A program made the translations under genes and the position numbers. The notes beneath the pieces were generated by a model. It was not told where the DNA came from, ran no database searches, and saw nothing but the letters and a program-made list of their open reading frames with translations. A DNA stretch of 62,434 bases from CAZYFS01 sp964647465 (GTDB lineage: Bacteria; Patescibacteriota; Minisyncoccia; Minisyncoccales; UBA1441), in assembly GCA_964647465.1 (NCBI GenBank), contig CAZYFS010000002.1, positions 1 to 62,434 on the forward strand, read 5' to 3'. Positions within the stretch are counted from its first letter, which is position 1. Every line of letters starts with the position of its first letter. This document shows positions 8,825 to 17,632 of the stretch, one piece after another.

Positions 8825-9733
8825 TTATTTTAAATATTTTCTAACAGCTAAAAATGTTGAAACTACCCCCGTTCCCACTCCAGCAATTAATTGAATTGAA
8901 ATCAAAGATAGTAAATTTTGTTTTAGGTAGATCCAAGCATTATAATTAGGCAAAATAGCCTGTAAGCGAGGACCAAAGAAATAAATAAGAGCGAACAAAA
9001 CTAAATTTGCCAGAATCATTCCAAATAATCCATATAAAACTCCTTGAATTATAAAGGGCATTCTTGTAAACCAGTTGGATGCTCCAACCAATTTCATAAT
9101 CTCTATTTCGCTTTCCATCGAACGAATCGCCAAACGCACAGCACTAAAAGCAATCAGAACAATCAAGACTAATAAAAGCACACCAATAATTCCTCCGATT
9201 AGATTAATTCGAGCCGTTATTGCAAAAATCTTTTTAATTACTTCCTGGCGATTAAAATAATCAATTTTATAAATCAAACCTCCAAAATTATCACTCAAAT
9301 AATTGGCAACTACCTGATATTGACCTTCTTCTTTTACTTGAATGTCTAAAGAGGCCCGAAAAGGGTTTTCGCCAATTTGCTCCAGGGCTTGTTGATAAAT
9401 TAAATCCCCTTTATGCATTATCGTAAAATCTTCCCATGCTTCTGCCGAAGAAATATATTTTATTTCCTGAATTACTTCTGGAAATTCAAGTTTCGCCTGA
9501 TCTTTGATGTTCTCAATTTCTCCTGGTGAAGTATCGCGAGTAAAATAAGCAGCTAGACTAACTTGCTCTCTTACTTGAGTAACTAAAGCCTGGCTTGCTC
9601 CTTGAAATGAGAACAAGAAGCTTGCCAAAAGAATAACGATAGCAACAATCAAAGTAGCGACACTACTCGCCTCTTTATTGCTAAGGAAACTGCGCCATCC
9701 GAAGTTTAAAGTTCGTCGCCAGAAAGTAATCAT
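8825..9733 (-). CDS. ftsX: Cell-division protein FtsX
   Basis: This 302-residue membrane protein has the FtsX layout: a cytoplasmic N-terminus, a first membrane helix (~residues 22-45), an extracellular loop of ~120 residues, and three further helices from ~170 to the end. RLAIRSMESEIEIMKLVGAS between helices 2 and 3 is the typical coupling segment. It pairs with the ATPase FtsE, whose gene ends 9 bases upstream, and in other bacteria the complex controls peptidoglycan hydrolases during division. FtsX hydrolase partners cannot be assigned from the window. Confidence 0.94.
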   Translation of the reverse strand: MITFWRRTLNFGWRSFLSNKEASSVATLIVAIVILLASFLFSFQGASQALVTQVREQVSLAAYFTRDTSPGEIENIKDQAKLEFPEVIQEIKYISSAEAWEDFTIMHKGDLIYQQALEQIGENPFRASLDIQVKEEGQYQVVANYLSDNFGGLIYKIDYFNRQEVIKKIFAITARINLIGGIIGVLLLVLIVLIAFSAVRLAIRSMESEIEIMKLVGASNWFTRMPFIIQGVLYGLFGMILANLVLFALIYFFGPRLQAILPNYNAWIYLKQNLLSLISIQLIAGVGTGVVSTFLAVRKYLK

Positions 9734-9742
9734 AAATTATAA

Positions 9743-10435
9743 TTAAAAGGTAAACTTACTATCTTTTTCATCTCTAATAATTTTCCCTTGACGCAGAGCA
9801 ATTTTTCGCCCTTCCGTTTGCGAAATAACATCTTTGTCATGAGTAGCAACGATAACTGTCGTCCCTAATTGATTAATTTTTTTGAATATCTTAATTATCT
9901 CCCAGGTGTTATAAGGATCAAGATTCCCACTCGGTTCATCGGCGACAACTAATTTTGGTTGATGAATTAATGCTCGAGCAATTGCCAATCGTTGTTTTTC
10001 TCCTCCTGAAAGCTCGCAAGGATAATTATCTTTTTTATCTCTTAATCCAACAATGTCCAAAACACGAGGAGTATCACGATTAATATCTTGATCGCTAGCC
10101 CCAACAACAATTAACGCGTAAGCAACATTTTGATAAGCGGTTTGTCTTGGCAAAAGCTTATAATCTTGATAAACCACGCCAATCTTTTGACGTAATTCTG
10201 ATAATTCTCGAGCCGACATTTGGTTTACAATTTTTCCTTCAAAAAAAACATCCCCCCTGGTTGGGCGCTCTTTCCCCACTAATAAATTAATAAGAGTTGT
10301 TTTTCCTACTCCCGAACGTCCAACAATAGTGATAAATTCCCCTTCTTGAATTTCAAAATTAATATCTTTTAGGGCAACCGAACTACGCGAGTATATCTTA
10401 CTAACTTGATCAAATTTAATTATTGGTTTAATCAT
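9743..10435 (-). CDS. ftsE: Cell-division ATP-binding protein FtsE
   Basis: The 230-residue ABC ATPase has Walker A GRSGVGKTTL, Q-loop YQDYKLL, signature LSGGEKQR, Walker B LVVADEPSGNLDP and switch HATHD-type residues (ATHDKD). The VYQDYKLLP text is characteristic of FtsE. Its start overlaps the 3' end of prfB by 8 bases, and ftsX follows at once. It would power FtsX at the inner face of the membrane. Confidence 0.95.
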   Translation of the reverse strand: MIKPIIKFDQVSKIYSRSSVALKDINFEIQEGEFITIVGRSGVGKTTLINLLVGKERPTRGDVFFEGKIVNQMSARELSELRQKIGVVYQDYKLLPRQTAYQNVAYALIVVGASDQDINRDTPRVLDIVGLRDKKDNYPCELSGGEKQRLAIARALIHQPKLVVADEPSGNLDPYNTWEIIKIFKKINQLGTTVIVATHDKDVISQTEGRKIALRQGKIIRDEKDSKFTF

Positions 10436-11541
10436 TTAATCTAATTTCAGCTTCGATAAACTTTTCTAATGACCCATCTAATACTTCATCTATCCGCGAT
10501 GTTTCTACTTTAGTCCGATAATCTTTAATCATTTGATACGGCTGAATAACATAGGAACGAATTTGTTTCCCCCAAGCGGCCTTTGGATCTTCCTTGAACT
10601 TCGCTAAAGTCTTTCTTTCTTTCTTTTGTTCAGCCTGGTATAATCGTACTTTTAACATTTTCAGAGCCTGGTCACGATTTGATCCTTGCAACCTTTCTGA
10701 TTGACAACTTGCTGTTATCCCCGTCGGCAAATGAGTAATTCTGATCGCTGACTCCCTTTTATTAACATGTTGTCCGCCTGGGCCAGAAGATCGAAAAGTA
10801 TCAACTCTCAAATCTTTAGAATCAATTTCAATCTCAGCTTCTTTCTCTCGAGTAAGCTCTGGTAATACCTCCACCAAGGCAAAAGAAGTGTGCCTTAGAT
10901 GCTGTTCAGAAAAAGGAGAAATTCTTACTAACCGATGAACTCCCGACTCGCGCTTTAAATATCCATAAGCATAACGACCATCAATTTCCATTACAATCGA
11001 CTTTAAAGCTGTCCGGCTCTCTGGCCCACCTGGTTCTCCGAAAGAACAAGCTAATATCTTTATCTTAAAGCCAGATCTTTCCGCATATCGTTGATACATT
11101 CGAGATAGCATTGCCGTCCAATCTTCTGCTTCCCGTCCACCAGCTCCCGAAAAAATAGATAAGATAGCCTTTCCTTTGTCATATTCTCCCGTTAATAAAT
11201 ATTTAACTTGTTCTCGATTAATTCTTTTCGCGATTCCCTTTATTTCTTCCTGTAATTCGTTATCTATTCCCTGATCTCGATCTTCTTCTGATAGCTGATT
11301 CAACTTTTTAATATCTGTTAGTTCTTGTTCTAATTTTTCTAATCCTTCTACTTCCGATTTTAAATTTGTTAATTCTTTTTTAATTTCAATCGCTTTCTGT
11401 GGATTATTCCAAAGATTGGGTTCAGTGATTTTAATTTTTAGTTCTGCGATTTTATTTTTTTTAGAAGATAAGTCAAAGACAGTCCATTAATTTTTGGAGA
11501 GATTCCTGCATTTGATTGATTTTTGTTTCAAAAGAAACCAT
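10428..11541 (-). CDS. prfB: Peptide chain release factor 2, with programmed +1 frameshift
   Basis: RF2 ends translation at UAA and UGA. The gene starts at an ATG at 11541 and reads 22 codons (beginning MVSFETKINQ) to an in-frame TGA at 11473-11475. The sequence around it is CTT-TGA-C (complement of 11472-11478), the classical RF2 autoregulatory +1 frameshift site. After slipping, the frame continues as DLSSKKNKIAEL and runs to 10428, giving ~370 residues. The usual SD-like stimulator upstream is weak (ATGGA). The stop-codon tripeptide SPF (RISPFSEQ) and the catalytic GGQ (GPGGQHVNK) are present. Annotators that stop at the TGA will report only the 291-residue downstream part. Confidence 0.95.
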
Positions 11542-11587
11542 AAAAAACTTTATTTAATGTTACCATATTATCTTCGGAAGATAAAAG

Positions 11588-11660
11588 AGCCGAGAGCGGG
11601 ATTCGAACCCACGACCTGGCGCTTACGAAGCGCCCGCTCTACCAACTGAGCTATCTCGGC
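11588..11660 (-). tRNA. tRNA-Thr (anticodon CGT)
   Basis: A 73-nt cloverleaf reads from 11660: acceptor GCCGAGA/TCTCGGC, D-arm with GTTGGTAGAGC, anticodon stem GGCGC/GCGCC around loop TTCGTAA (anticodon CGT, codon ACG), and T-loop GGTTCGAATCC. CCA is not encoded. It is 11 bases downstream of tRNA-Gly in the same direction. Confidence 0.94.
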
Positions 11661-11671
11661 CACGAACAAAG

Positions 11672-11743
11672 AGCGGTAGACGGGAGTCGAACCCGCGATC
11701 TTCTGCTTGGGAAGCAGACGCTCTACCACTAAGCTACTACCGC
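11672..11743 (-). tRNA. tRNA-Gly (anticodon CCC)
   Basis: A 72-nt cloverleaf reads from 11743: acceptor GCGGTAG/CTACCGC, D-loop AGTGGTA, anticodon stem TCTGC/GCAGA around loop TTCCCAA (anticodon CCC, codon GGG), and T-arm CGGGTTCGACTCCCG. CCA is not encoded. Its first base is also the last base of the TAG stop codon of the upstream coiled-coil gene, so the tRNA must be cut out of that mRNA. Confidence 0.94.
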
Positions 11744-12147
11744 TAATTAAATAAAAACTTAATCTTTCCAAATAATTTTCTCCAAAATCCCAGCTCAGCT
11801 AATTCCTCTTCCTCTATTATTGAAGTATTGTTTTGGATTAAGAAAGAAACCGTTTTTTCCCCGGGCTTTTTTAAATCTAACTCTTCCTTCCCAACCCGCT
11901 CTAAATAATCAATATCTTTAGTTTCTTCAATCTGCTTGGCTAATTTGTCTTTTTTCTCTTCCAAGTCCTCCAATTGAATTTGTAGAGTAAGAACTCTTTC
12001 CTCTAGGGTAATTCTTTGATGCTTGGCTCGTAAATTCATTCGTACCAACAAAACTACTAGCAATAAAATGATTGCTACACTTACTATCAAAAGGATCAAT
12101 TTGGCTATTGATCGACTTTTTTTTCTTCTTGTCTTTCGATAATACAT
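11743..12147 (-). CDS. FtsB/DivIC-like septum-formation protein
   Basis: The 134-residue product has a basic N-terminus (YYRKTRRKKSRS), one membrane helix at ~17-37, then a ~45-residue coiled coil (EERVLTLQIQLEDLEEKKDKLAKQIEE) and a short tail with DIDYLERVGKEELDLKKPGE. That layout, including the tail's E-x-x-A/G-R-E-like segment, matches the FtsB/DivIC family of division proteins. The neighbourhood (ftsZ, ftsEX, murJ) supports a division role. The stop codon TAG overlaps the tRNA-Gly gene by one base. Confidence 0.72.
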   Translation of the reverse strand: MYYRKTRRKKSRSIAKLILLIVSVAIILLLVVLLVRMNLRAKHQRITLEERVLTLQIQLEDLEEKKDKLAKQIEETKDIDYLERVGKEELDLKKPGEKTVSFLIQNNTSIIEEEELAELGFWRKLFGKIKFLFN

Positions 12148-12169
12148 CTTTTATTTTATCACAAAAAAA

Positions 12170-13981
12170 TTATTTTTTGTTTTCTAGCATTTGGAAAAAT
12201 ATTTTTGATGGGATCTTAACCTTCCCTGTTTTTCCTAATTCTTTTTTCCCTTTCCTTTGTTTTACTAACAACTTCTTCTTTCGAGTGTAATCACCCCCAT
12301 AAATCGCTTGTGTCACGTTCTTTCCTCTAGCTTTTATTGTTCGACGAACAATGACTCGACCCTCGCTCTGAATTTGAATAGGAACAGCAAATTGTTGAGA
12401 AGGTAAAAGTTCATAAAGTTTATCTGCGATTTTTTGAGCTTCTCGATAAGCACGATGACGAGAAACAATCCTTGATAAACTTTCTTTTTTCTCTTTGGCA
12501 ATAAAAATCTCCAGCTTCGTTAAATCTCCCGGACAATAATCAGTAAAATGAAAACCGAAAGAAGCATGTCCTTGAGTTATGCTCTTTAATTGATCGTCAA
12601 ATCCTGAAATAATTTCTCTTAAGGGAACACGATAAATTAAAAGATAAGTTTTTTCCTGAAGATAATCTTGCCTACAAAAATTTCCCTCAAGGGTACTCAG
12701 CAACTGCATCACTTTCCCTAAGTATTCAATTTTTGTTACAATAGCCAGTTCTACCCACGGTTCTTCAATACTTTTAATGTTTCCTTGAGCTGGCCAATCA
12801 GCAGCTGAATTCACTTTAACCTCTTCTCCACTGGCAAGCTTTAGAGAGTAACTAACCATTGGAAAAGTAATGACTAAATCAAGGCCAAAATCTTCTTCTA
12901 GGCGACGAACTGTAATTTCTGTGTGTAATAATCCGAGAAAGCCACAACGAAAACCTCTCCCTAGACCTTCTCTTTTTTCCGGAACAAAAGTTAAAGAAGG
13001 ATCACTAAGCTTTAATTTTTCCAAGGAAGTCTTGAGAAGATTAAAATCTTGATCACCAGAAACATATAAACTACTAAAAACTACCGACATCGGTTCATGA
13101 TATCCTGGCAAAGGTTGAGGAGGAGAAAGTTTAAGTTGAGATTCTAAGATTATAGTTTCGCCAACATTAACAATTTCTGGATCCTTGATGCCCGTTGCGA
13201 GATAGCCTATCTCTCCAGCAACTAATTCCGGACACGATTGACGATCAGGCTTAAAATATCCCACCTCTTTCACTTCTGCCTCTTTTTGGGCTGCCAACAA
13301 ATATATTTTATCACCAACCTTCACTTTTCCATTCACAATTCTAATATAGGCAATCACTCCCTGGAAAGAATCGTATTGAGAATCAAAAATCAAACACCGA
13401 AAAGGGTTTTTTAGATCTTTTTCTTCCGGGGAAGGAAAAAGAAGAATTATTTGCTTTAACACTTCTTCGGTCCCCCATCCTTTCTTAGCAGAAATTTCTA
13501 AAACACTGTCTTGATCAACTTTCAAAAGGATAGCTAACTCTTTCTTTGCCTTTTCTGTTTGTGCTTGCGGAGAATCAATCTTATTAATAACCGGTAAAAT
13601 AATTAAATTTTGTTGCTGAGCTAATCTCAGGTTAGTAATTGTTTGAGCTTGAATTCCTTGGGTTGCATCAACCAATAAGACGGCTCCTTCTACTGCTGCT
13701 AGCGCTCGCGAGACTTCGTAGGCGAAATCAGTATGCCCAGGAGTATCAATTAAATTAAGGACGTAGGATTGTCCAGCAAATTGATATTTCATTTGAACAG
13801 GATGCATTTTAATAGTAATTCCCTTTTCCTGCTCTAGATCCATCCGATCAAGATATTGATCATGCATTTTTTTTGGAAGAATTGTTCCCGTTTTTTCTAA
13901 AAGACGATCAGCGAGAGTAGATTTCCCGTGATCAACGTGACTAATAATTACAAAGTTTCTAATCTTATCTCTCGACAACAT
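12170..13981 (-). CDS. lepA: Elongation factor 4 (LepA) GTPase
   Basis: The 603-residue protein has G1 SHVDHGKSTL, the switch region EKGITIKM, G3 DTPGHTDF, G4 NKID, then EF-G-like domains and the LepA-specific C-terminal domain (KARGKNVTQAIYGGDYTRKKKLL). Length is normal (~600). LepA acts on the ribosome in back-translocation or initiation-related steps. It follows murJ with a 2-base gap. Confidence 0.97.
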   Translation of the reverse strand: MLSRDKIRNFVIISHVDHGKSTLADRLLEKTGTILPKKMHDQYLDRMDLEQEKGITIKMHPVQMKYQFAGQSYVLNLIDTPGHTDFAYEVSRALAAVEGAVLLVDATQGIQAQTITNLRLAQQQNLIILPVINKIDSPQAQTEKAKKELAILLKVDQDSVLEISAKKGWGTEEVLKQIILLFPSPEEKDLKNPFRCLIFDSQYDSFQGVIAYIRIVNGKVKVGDKIYLLAAQKEAEVKEVGYFKPDRQSCPELVAGEIGYLATGIKDPEIVNVGETIILESQLKLSPPQPLPGYHEPMSVVFSSLYVSGDQDFNLLKTSLEKLKLSDPSLTFVPEKREGLGRGFRCGFLGLLHTEITVRRLEEDFGLDLVITFPMVSYSLKLASGEEVKVNSAADWPAQGNIKSIEEPWVELAIVTKIEYLGKVMQLLSTLEGNFCRQDYLQEKTYLLIYRVPLREIISGFDDQLKSITQGHASFGFHFTDYCPGDLTKLEIFIAKEKKESLSRIVSRHRAYREAQKIADKLYELLPSQQFAVPIQIQSEGRVIVRRTIKARGKNVTQAIYGGDYTRKKKLLVKQRKGKKELGKTGKVKIPSKIFFQMLENKK

Positions 13982-13983
13982 AA

Positions 13984-15621
13984 TTATTTTTTAAATTCAG
14001 CTAATAATGATTTCTTGATCATTTTAAGTTCAGAAGACCTTAAGACCCAACTGCTTAATATATAAACTATTACTCCCCCCCCACCAGCGATTAAAGTCTG
14101 TTTTAATAACCCTAACAAGGTTTCCATGTCAACGATTAAGGCCGTCTTATAAAGGAGAAAATAGGTTACTCCGGCCATAATTAGAGTAGATAAAAATATT
14201 TTCACCGCCGAGATAGTAAGTTTTTTGAAAGGGATGCTTTTTAATTTCCTCTGCAACGCATAAAATAACGAGAAGAATTGAATTATCCCAGAAAAAGAAA
14301 AAGCTAATGGCAAGGCGATGATTCTGATGTCGGCAATTCCTGAAAGTTTCAACCAATTGCTAATCCAGATTTGCAAAGGATATCCGGGTTTAAGCCCCTC
14401 AACCATCAAAAGAGCAAACCCGATCCCCAAAAGAATAACAAAGACATTGATTAAGGCCGGAGTTTTAGTATCACGAAAGGCTCCAAAAGCTTTAGAAATC
14501 AAGGTAACTAAGGCTTGAGAGAATACACCTAGAGCAAAAACCCCCAAGCAAGCAGCTGTCAATCGCGTATCTCGCCAACCAAACTGACCAGCTCCCAGAA
14601 TAATTCTTACTAATTGTGCTCTAAGAATAAAGAAAAGAACACCAGCGGGAATGATCAAAAACAATATCTGGGAAAATGTTTTTTGAAAACTGTTTATGAA
14701 ATCGTCTTTTCTTTTTCGCGCAAAAGACAAAGAAAGAATTGGAAAGGCAGCCGTAGCAAAAGAAGCTCCAATTAAACGAATAAGGGCCTGACTAAAATCA
14801 GCCGCTAAATTATAAACGGCAATGCTCCCTACCGCTAAAGTTGAGGCAACGGCCGTAAAAACGAGAAGATTAATTTGAGAAGCAATTACTCCAAGAGCAC
14901 GAGGGCCCGCCAATTTTATTGACTTTTTAATTTGAGCATAACGCCAATTGATTTTTAAATTTAGCCGGAATCCTAAAGATAAAAGAGCTGGAATTTGCAA
15001 AGTTAAATGCAAAAAACCACCCAAGACAACCCCCCAAGCTAATCCCATTAAGCCACAGTAAGGAACTAAAAAGATAATTCCTAAAATAATTCCTATATTA
15101 TAAACCAAAGGAGCAAGGGAAGTAATTAAAAAACGATGAAAATATTGCAAAACACCACTCAAAACCGTACTTAAAACCAAAAAGATTGGATTAAGCAACA
15201 TTATTCTCATCATTAAAATAGCTGTTTTTTGTTCGACCTCTTTAAGCCCTGGGGCTATCGAGGGAATTATCCAAGGAGCAGCAACCATTAAAATAAGAGA
15301 AAGAACAAACAAGAAGACCAAAAACAAGTTAAGAATTGCCGAAACAAAATTCCATCCTTCTTCCTTCGAACGCATTCGACATTCGCTAAAGAGAGGAATA
15401 ATCATTACTGATATTGCTCCTGTAATCAAAACGGTAGAAATAAAACTAGGAATTCGAAGAGCTGTAAAATAAATATCAAGTTGACTTCCCGCTCCAAAAT
15501 TAGTAGCCAACAGTCTATTCCTGATTAGACCCAAAAAGGAGCTTGCTAATCCCGCAAAAGTCAAGATAAAACCCGCACTGCTGATGCTCTTTGCCCGATG
15601 ACTCAGAATTTTGTTAATCAT
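13984..15621 (-). CDS. murJ: Lipid II flippase MurJ
   Basis: The protein has about 14 membrane helices and MurJ/MviN text such as GLIRNRLLATNFG near the N-terminus and the FSECRMRSKEEG loop (usually P.F.e...). It would flip lipid II for wall synthesis. The open frame extends upstream to 15702, but that part lies inside the RNase P RNA gene (15662-16002). The ATG at 15621, giving MINKILSHRA and 545 residues, is therefore the better start. Its neighbours lepA and the division genes fit an envelope-growth cluster. Confidence 0.92.
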   Translation of the reverse strand: MINKILSHRAKSISSAGFILTFAGLASSFLGLIRNRLLATNFGAGSQLDIYFTALRIPSFISTVLITGAISVMIIPLFSECRMRSKEEGWNFVSAILNLFLVFLFVLSLILMVAAPWIIPSIAPGLKEVEQKTAILMMRIMLLNPIFLVLSTVLSGVLQYFHRFLITSLAPLVYNIGIILGIIFLVPYCGLMGLAWGVVLGGFLHLTLQIPALLSLGFRLNLKINWRYAQIKKSIKLAGPRALGVIASQINLLVFTAVASTLAVGSIAVYNLAADFSQALIRLIGASFATAAFPILSLSFARKRKDDFINSFQKTFSQILFLIIPAGVLFFILRAQLVRIILGAGQFGWRDTRLTAACLGVFALGVFSQALVTLISKAFGAFRDTKTPALINVFVILLGIGFALLMVEGLKPGYPLQIWISNWLKLSGIADIRIIALPLAFSFSGIIQFFSLFYALQRKLKSIPFKKLTISAVKIFLSTLIMAGVTYFLLYKTALIVDMETLLGLLKQTLIAGGGGVIVYILSSWVLRSSELKMIKKSLLAEFKK

Positions 15622-15661
15622 GCTTTTGTTAGAATAGCTTAATTCTTTCAAAAAAACAAAA

Positions 15662-16002
15662 ATTCCAGCTGGTGATAAGCCGAATTCTGTTTTTGTGATC
15701 ATTTATCTGGATCTAACGTTACCGTTAGATTCGAGCGAGCTACCTTAGAAAAATCTAAATTTGCTCTTGCATCCAAGTAAGGATTTAGCCGTTTCACCTT
15801 TAATGTCACCATTAAAGCTCTCCTTTAAAAGGAGCTATTCTTCTTTCGAAAAATAGCGTCTCTGTTCGCACCTCTATTCAGTTAAATTAATAACCAAACG
15901 ACGGCCGTTAGCCGCTACCCTTCTCCTCAAAAAAATGAGGGGATGTTCGGACTTTCCTCACCATAAATCACTTTATGGCGCGATCACTTCACCAGCCAGA
16001 AT
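15662..16002 (-). ncRNA. rnpB: RNase P RNA
   Basis: The minus strand has the conserved cores of bacterial type A RNase P RNA: GAGGAAAGTCCGAAC near the 5' end, AGGTGAAACGGC and GGATGCAAGAGCAA in the middle, and ACAGAATTCGGCTTAT near the 3' end. The ends pair in a 13-bp P1 helix (5' ATTCTGGCTGGTG with 3' CACCAGCTGGAAT, two G-U pairs). It would process tRNA 5' ends. The gene ends 40 bases before the chosen murJ start. Confidence 0.95.
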
Positions 16003-16041
16003 AGTGTAATTATGGTAAGTAATTGTTGTTTTGTCAAATGA

Positions 16042-16479
16042 TTAAAAAAGACTAGAGGAATTTTTTTGATCTAAAGCCTGATTCACTAGTTGATCGGCTT
16101 CTTTGTTTTCTTCTCTAGGAATTAATTGAAAAATCACTTCTTTGAAATCTGTTTTTGCATTCCAAAGTTTTAAAAACAATGGTTGAATCCTTTCATTAAG
16201 AACCTTATAACGTCCGTTCACTTGCTCAACCAAAAGTTGAGAATCTGATCGAAGTTCTAAAAATGCTAATTTGGCGTCTTTTTTGCCAAGAAGAAGTTTC
16301 GCTTTTTGAAGAGCAAGAATAGCTGCTTGATATTCTGCTTCGTTATTGGTGGCTTTTCCTATGCATTGTTTGTACTCTTTTATTTTTTTTGAGTCAGCAA
16401 ATTTTATAACAACACCAACAGCTGCTGGCCCAGGATTCCCCCTTGCTCCACCATCAACACTAATCAATAGCTTGGTCAT
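16042..16479 (-). CDS. RNase HI family ribonuclease
   Basis: The 145-residue protein has the RNase H catalytic set: D in ISVDGGARGNPGP, E in TNNEAEYQAAI, D in LRSDSQLLVEQVNG and D in NKEADQLVNQAL. This text resembles the bacterial/archaeal RNase HI-like group that lacks the basic protrusion. It would remove RNA from RNA-DNA hybrids. It overlaps the upstream DHH gene by 20 bases, so the two nucleic-acid or nucleotide hydrolases are co-expressed. Confidence 0.92.
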   Translation of the reverse strand: MTKLLISVDGGARGNPGPAAVGVVIKFADSKKIKEYKQCIGKATNNEAEYQAAILALQKAKLLLGKKDAKLAFLELRSDSQLLVEQVNGRYKVLNERIQPLFLKLWNAKTDFKEVIFQLIPREENKEADQLVNQALDQKNSSSLF

Positions 16480-17632
16480 GATTTTTTAATAAACAATTTT
16501 TAAATTGATTAAGTTTAGAGTTTTTAACTCGAAATCCAGAAGCAGGAGCATGCCCCCCAAAAGTAATTAATAATTTAGAGCACTTTCTCATTAATTCAAC
16601 GCTATCAACATTCTTGGGACACCGAACCGAACCGGTACTTTCTTCTTCCCCTTGATGATAAACAAAAATCGGGCAACCATACAATTTCACTAATCGAGAA
16701 GCCGCCGACCCCAACGCTATTGGCGACCAAAATGATTCCCCACCAAAAACAAGAGGCGGATTTTTTTCTCCTTCTAATTTTTCCTGAATAGTGGCAACAA
16801 TTTCATCTCTAGCTCGATGTTTTTTCACTAAATTAATTTCTAAACGTTTTACTATTCGGCGAATTTTTCCCTCTTGAGAAGTTGATAATGCTAAAAAAAC
16901 ATCAGCTTTATGAGAAGATGATGATATCCGACTAGCTCCCAACAAAGAAATGATTTTCGTTGATAAATATAAAATAGATGGACTCTCTTCGGCGAATTTT
17001 TCTTCTAGAATTTGCAAAGCAAGTCTATTAGTAGTTGGCAAACTATTCAATCCCCTGACAACGATATCTGCATTATCTTTTTCTTGTGGCATCATATCAG
17101 CAATCACCGAAAGGCTGGCCAATTCAACAAAACTCCGATCAAAAAAATCATATTCAGGATCTTCTCGAAGCAATAATTGAGCCACTTTATAACACAATCC
17201 TCCCGCTGTCATTTCTTTAAAATCGTATTCATCATCTTCCTGTTTCGGATCAATAATCAAAGAAGCCGGAGGAAGTTTCTCCGGAATTTTATGATGGTCA
17301 ATTACGATTACTTCAAAGCCCTGTTTATTTGCTAAAGTGATTTCTTTATAATTGCCGATTCCGAGATCAACCAAAATTAATAAAGCAGGAGAACGAGAAG
17401 CTAAAAACTTCAAAGCTGGTTTATTTAAACCATAACCGTCAGTTGCCCTGTCAAAAAAATAACAATAATCAATTTCGCCACCCAGGCGTTCAATTGCCTC
17501 TTTTAAAATAATCACTGATGTTGCTCCATCAACATCACTATCCCCATAAAGAATAATCTTTTCTTTTTTCTTAACAGCTTGTTTTATGCGTTCAGAAACT
17601 TCCGCTAAATTTTTGATCTGCTTTGCCATCAA
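16460..17632 (-). CDS. DHH/DHHA1 family phosphoesterase (RecJ-like)
   Basis: The 390-residue protein has the DHH motifs: YGDSDVDGATS (motif I), LVDLGIGNY (motif II), VIDHHKIPE (motif III), a later aspartate in SVIADMMPQ, and a C-terminal DHHA1 domain ending FGGHAPASGFRV. It is shorter than full RecJ (~560), having no clear OB domain, so it could be a short RecJ-like single-strand nuclease or a nano-RNase/cyclic-dinucleotide enzyme. A start at residue 1 or 2 (MMAKQ) is possible. It overlaps both neighbours. Confidence 0.87.
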   Translation of the reverse strand: MMAKQIKNLAEVSERIKQAVKKKEKIILYGDSDVDGATSVIILKEAIERLGGEIDYCYFFDRATDGYGLNKPALKFLASRSPALLILVDLGIGNYKEITLANKQGFEVIVIDHHKIPEKLPPASLIIDPKQEDDEYDFKEMTAGGLCYKVAQLLLREDPEYDFFDRSFVELASLSVIADMMPQEKDNADIVVRGLNSLPTTNRLALQILEEKFAEESPSILYLSTKIISLLGASRISSSSHKADVFLALSTSQEGKIRRIVKRLEINLVKKHRARDEIVATIQEKLEGEKNPPLVFGGESFWSPIALGSAASRLVKLYGCPIFVYHQGEEESTGSVRCPKNVDSVELMRKCSKLLITFGGHAPASGFRVKNSKLNQFKNCLLKNHDQAID

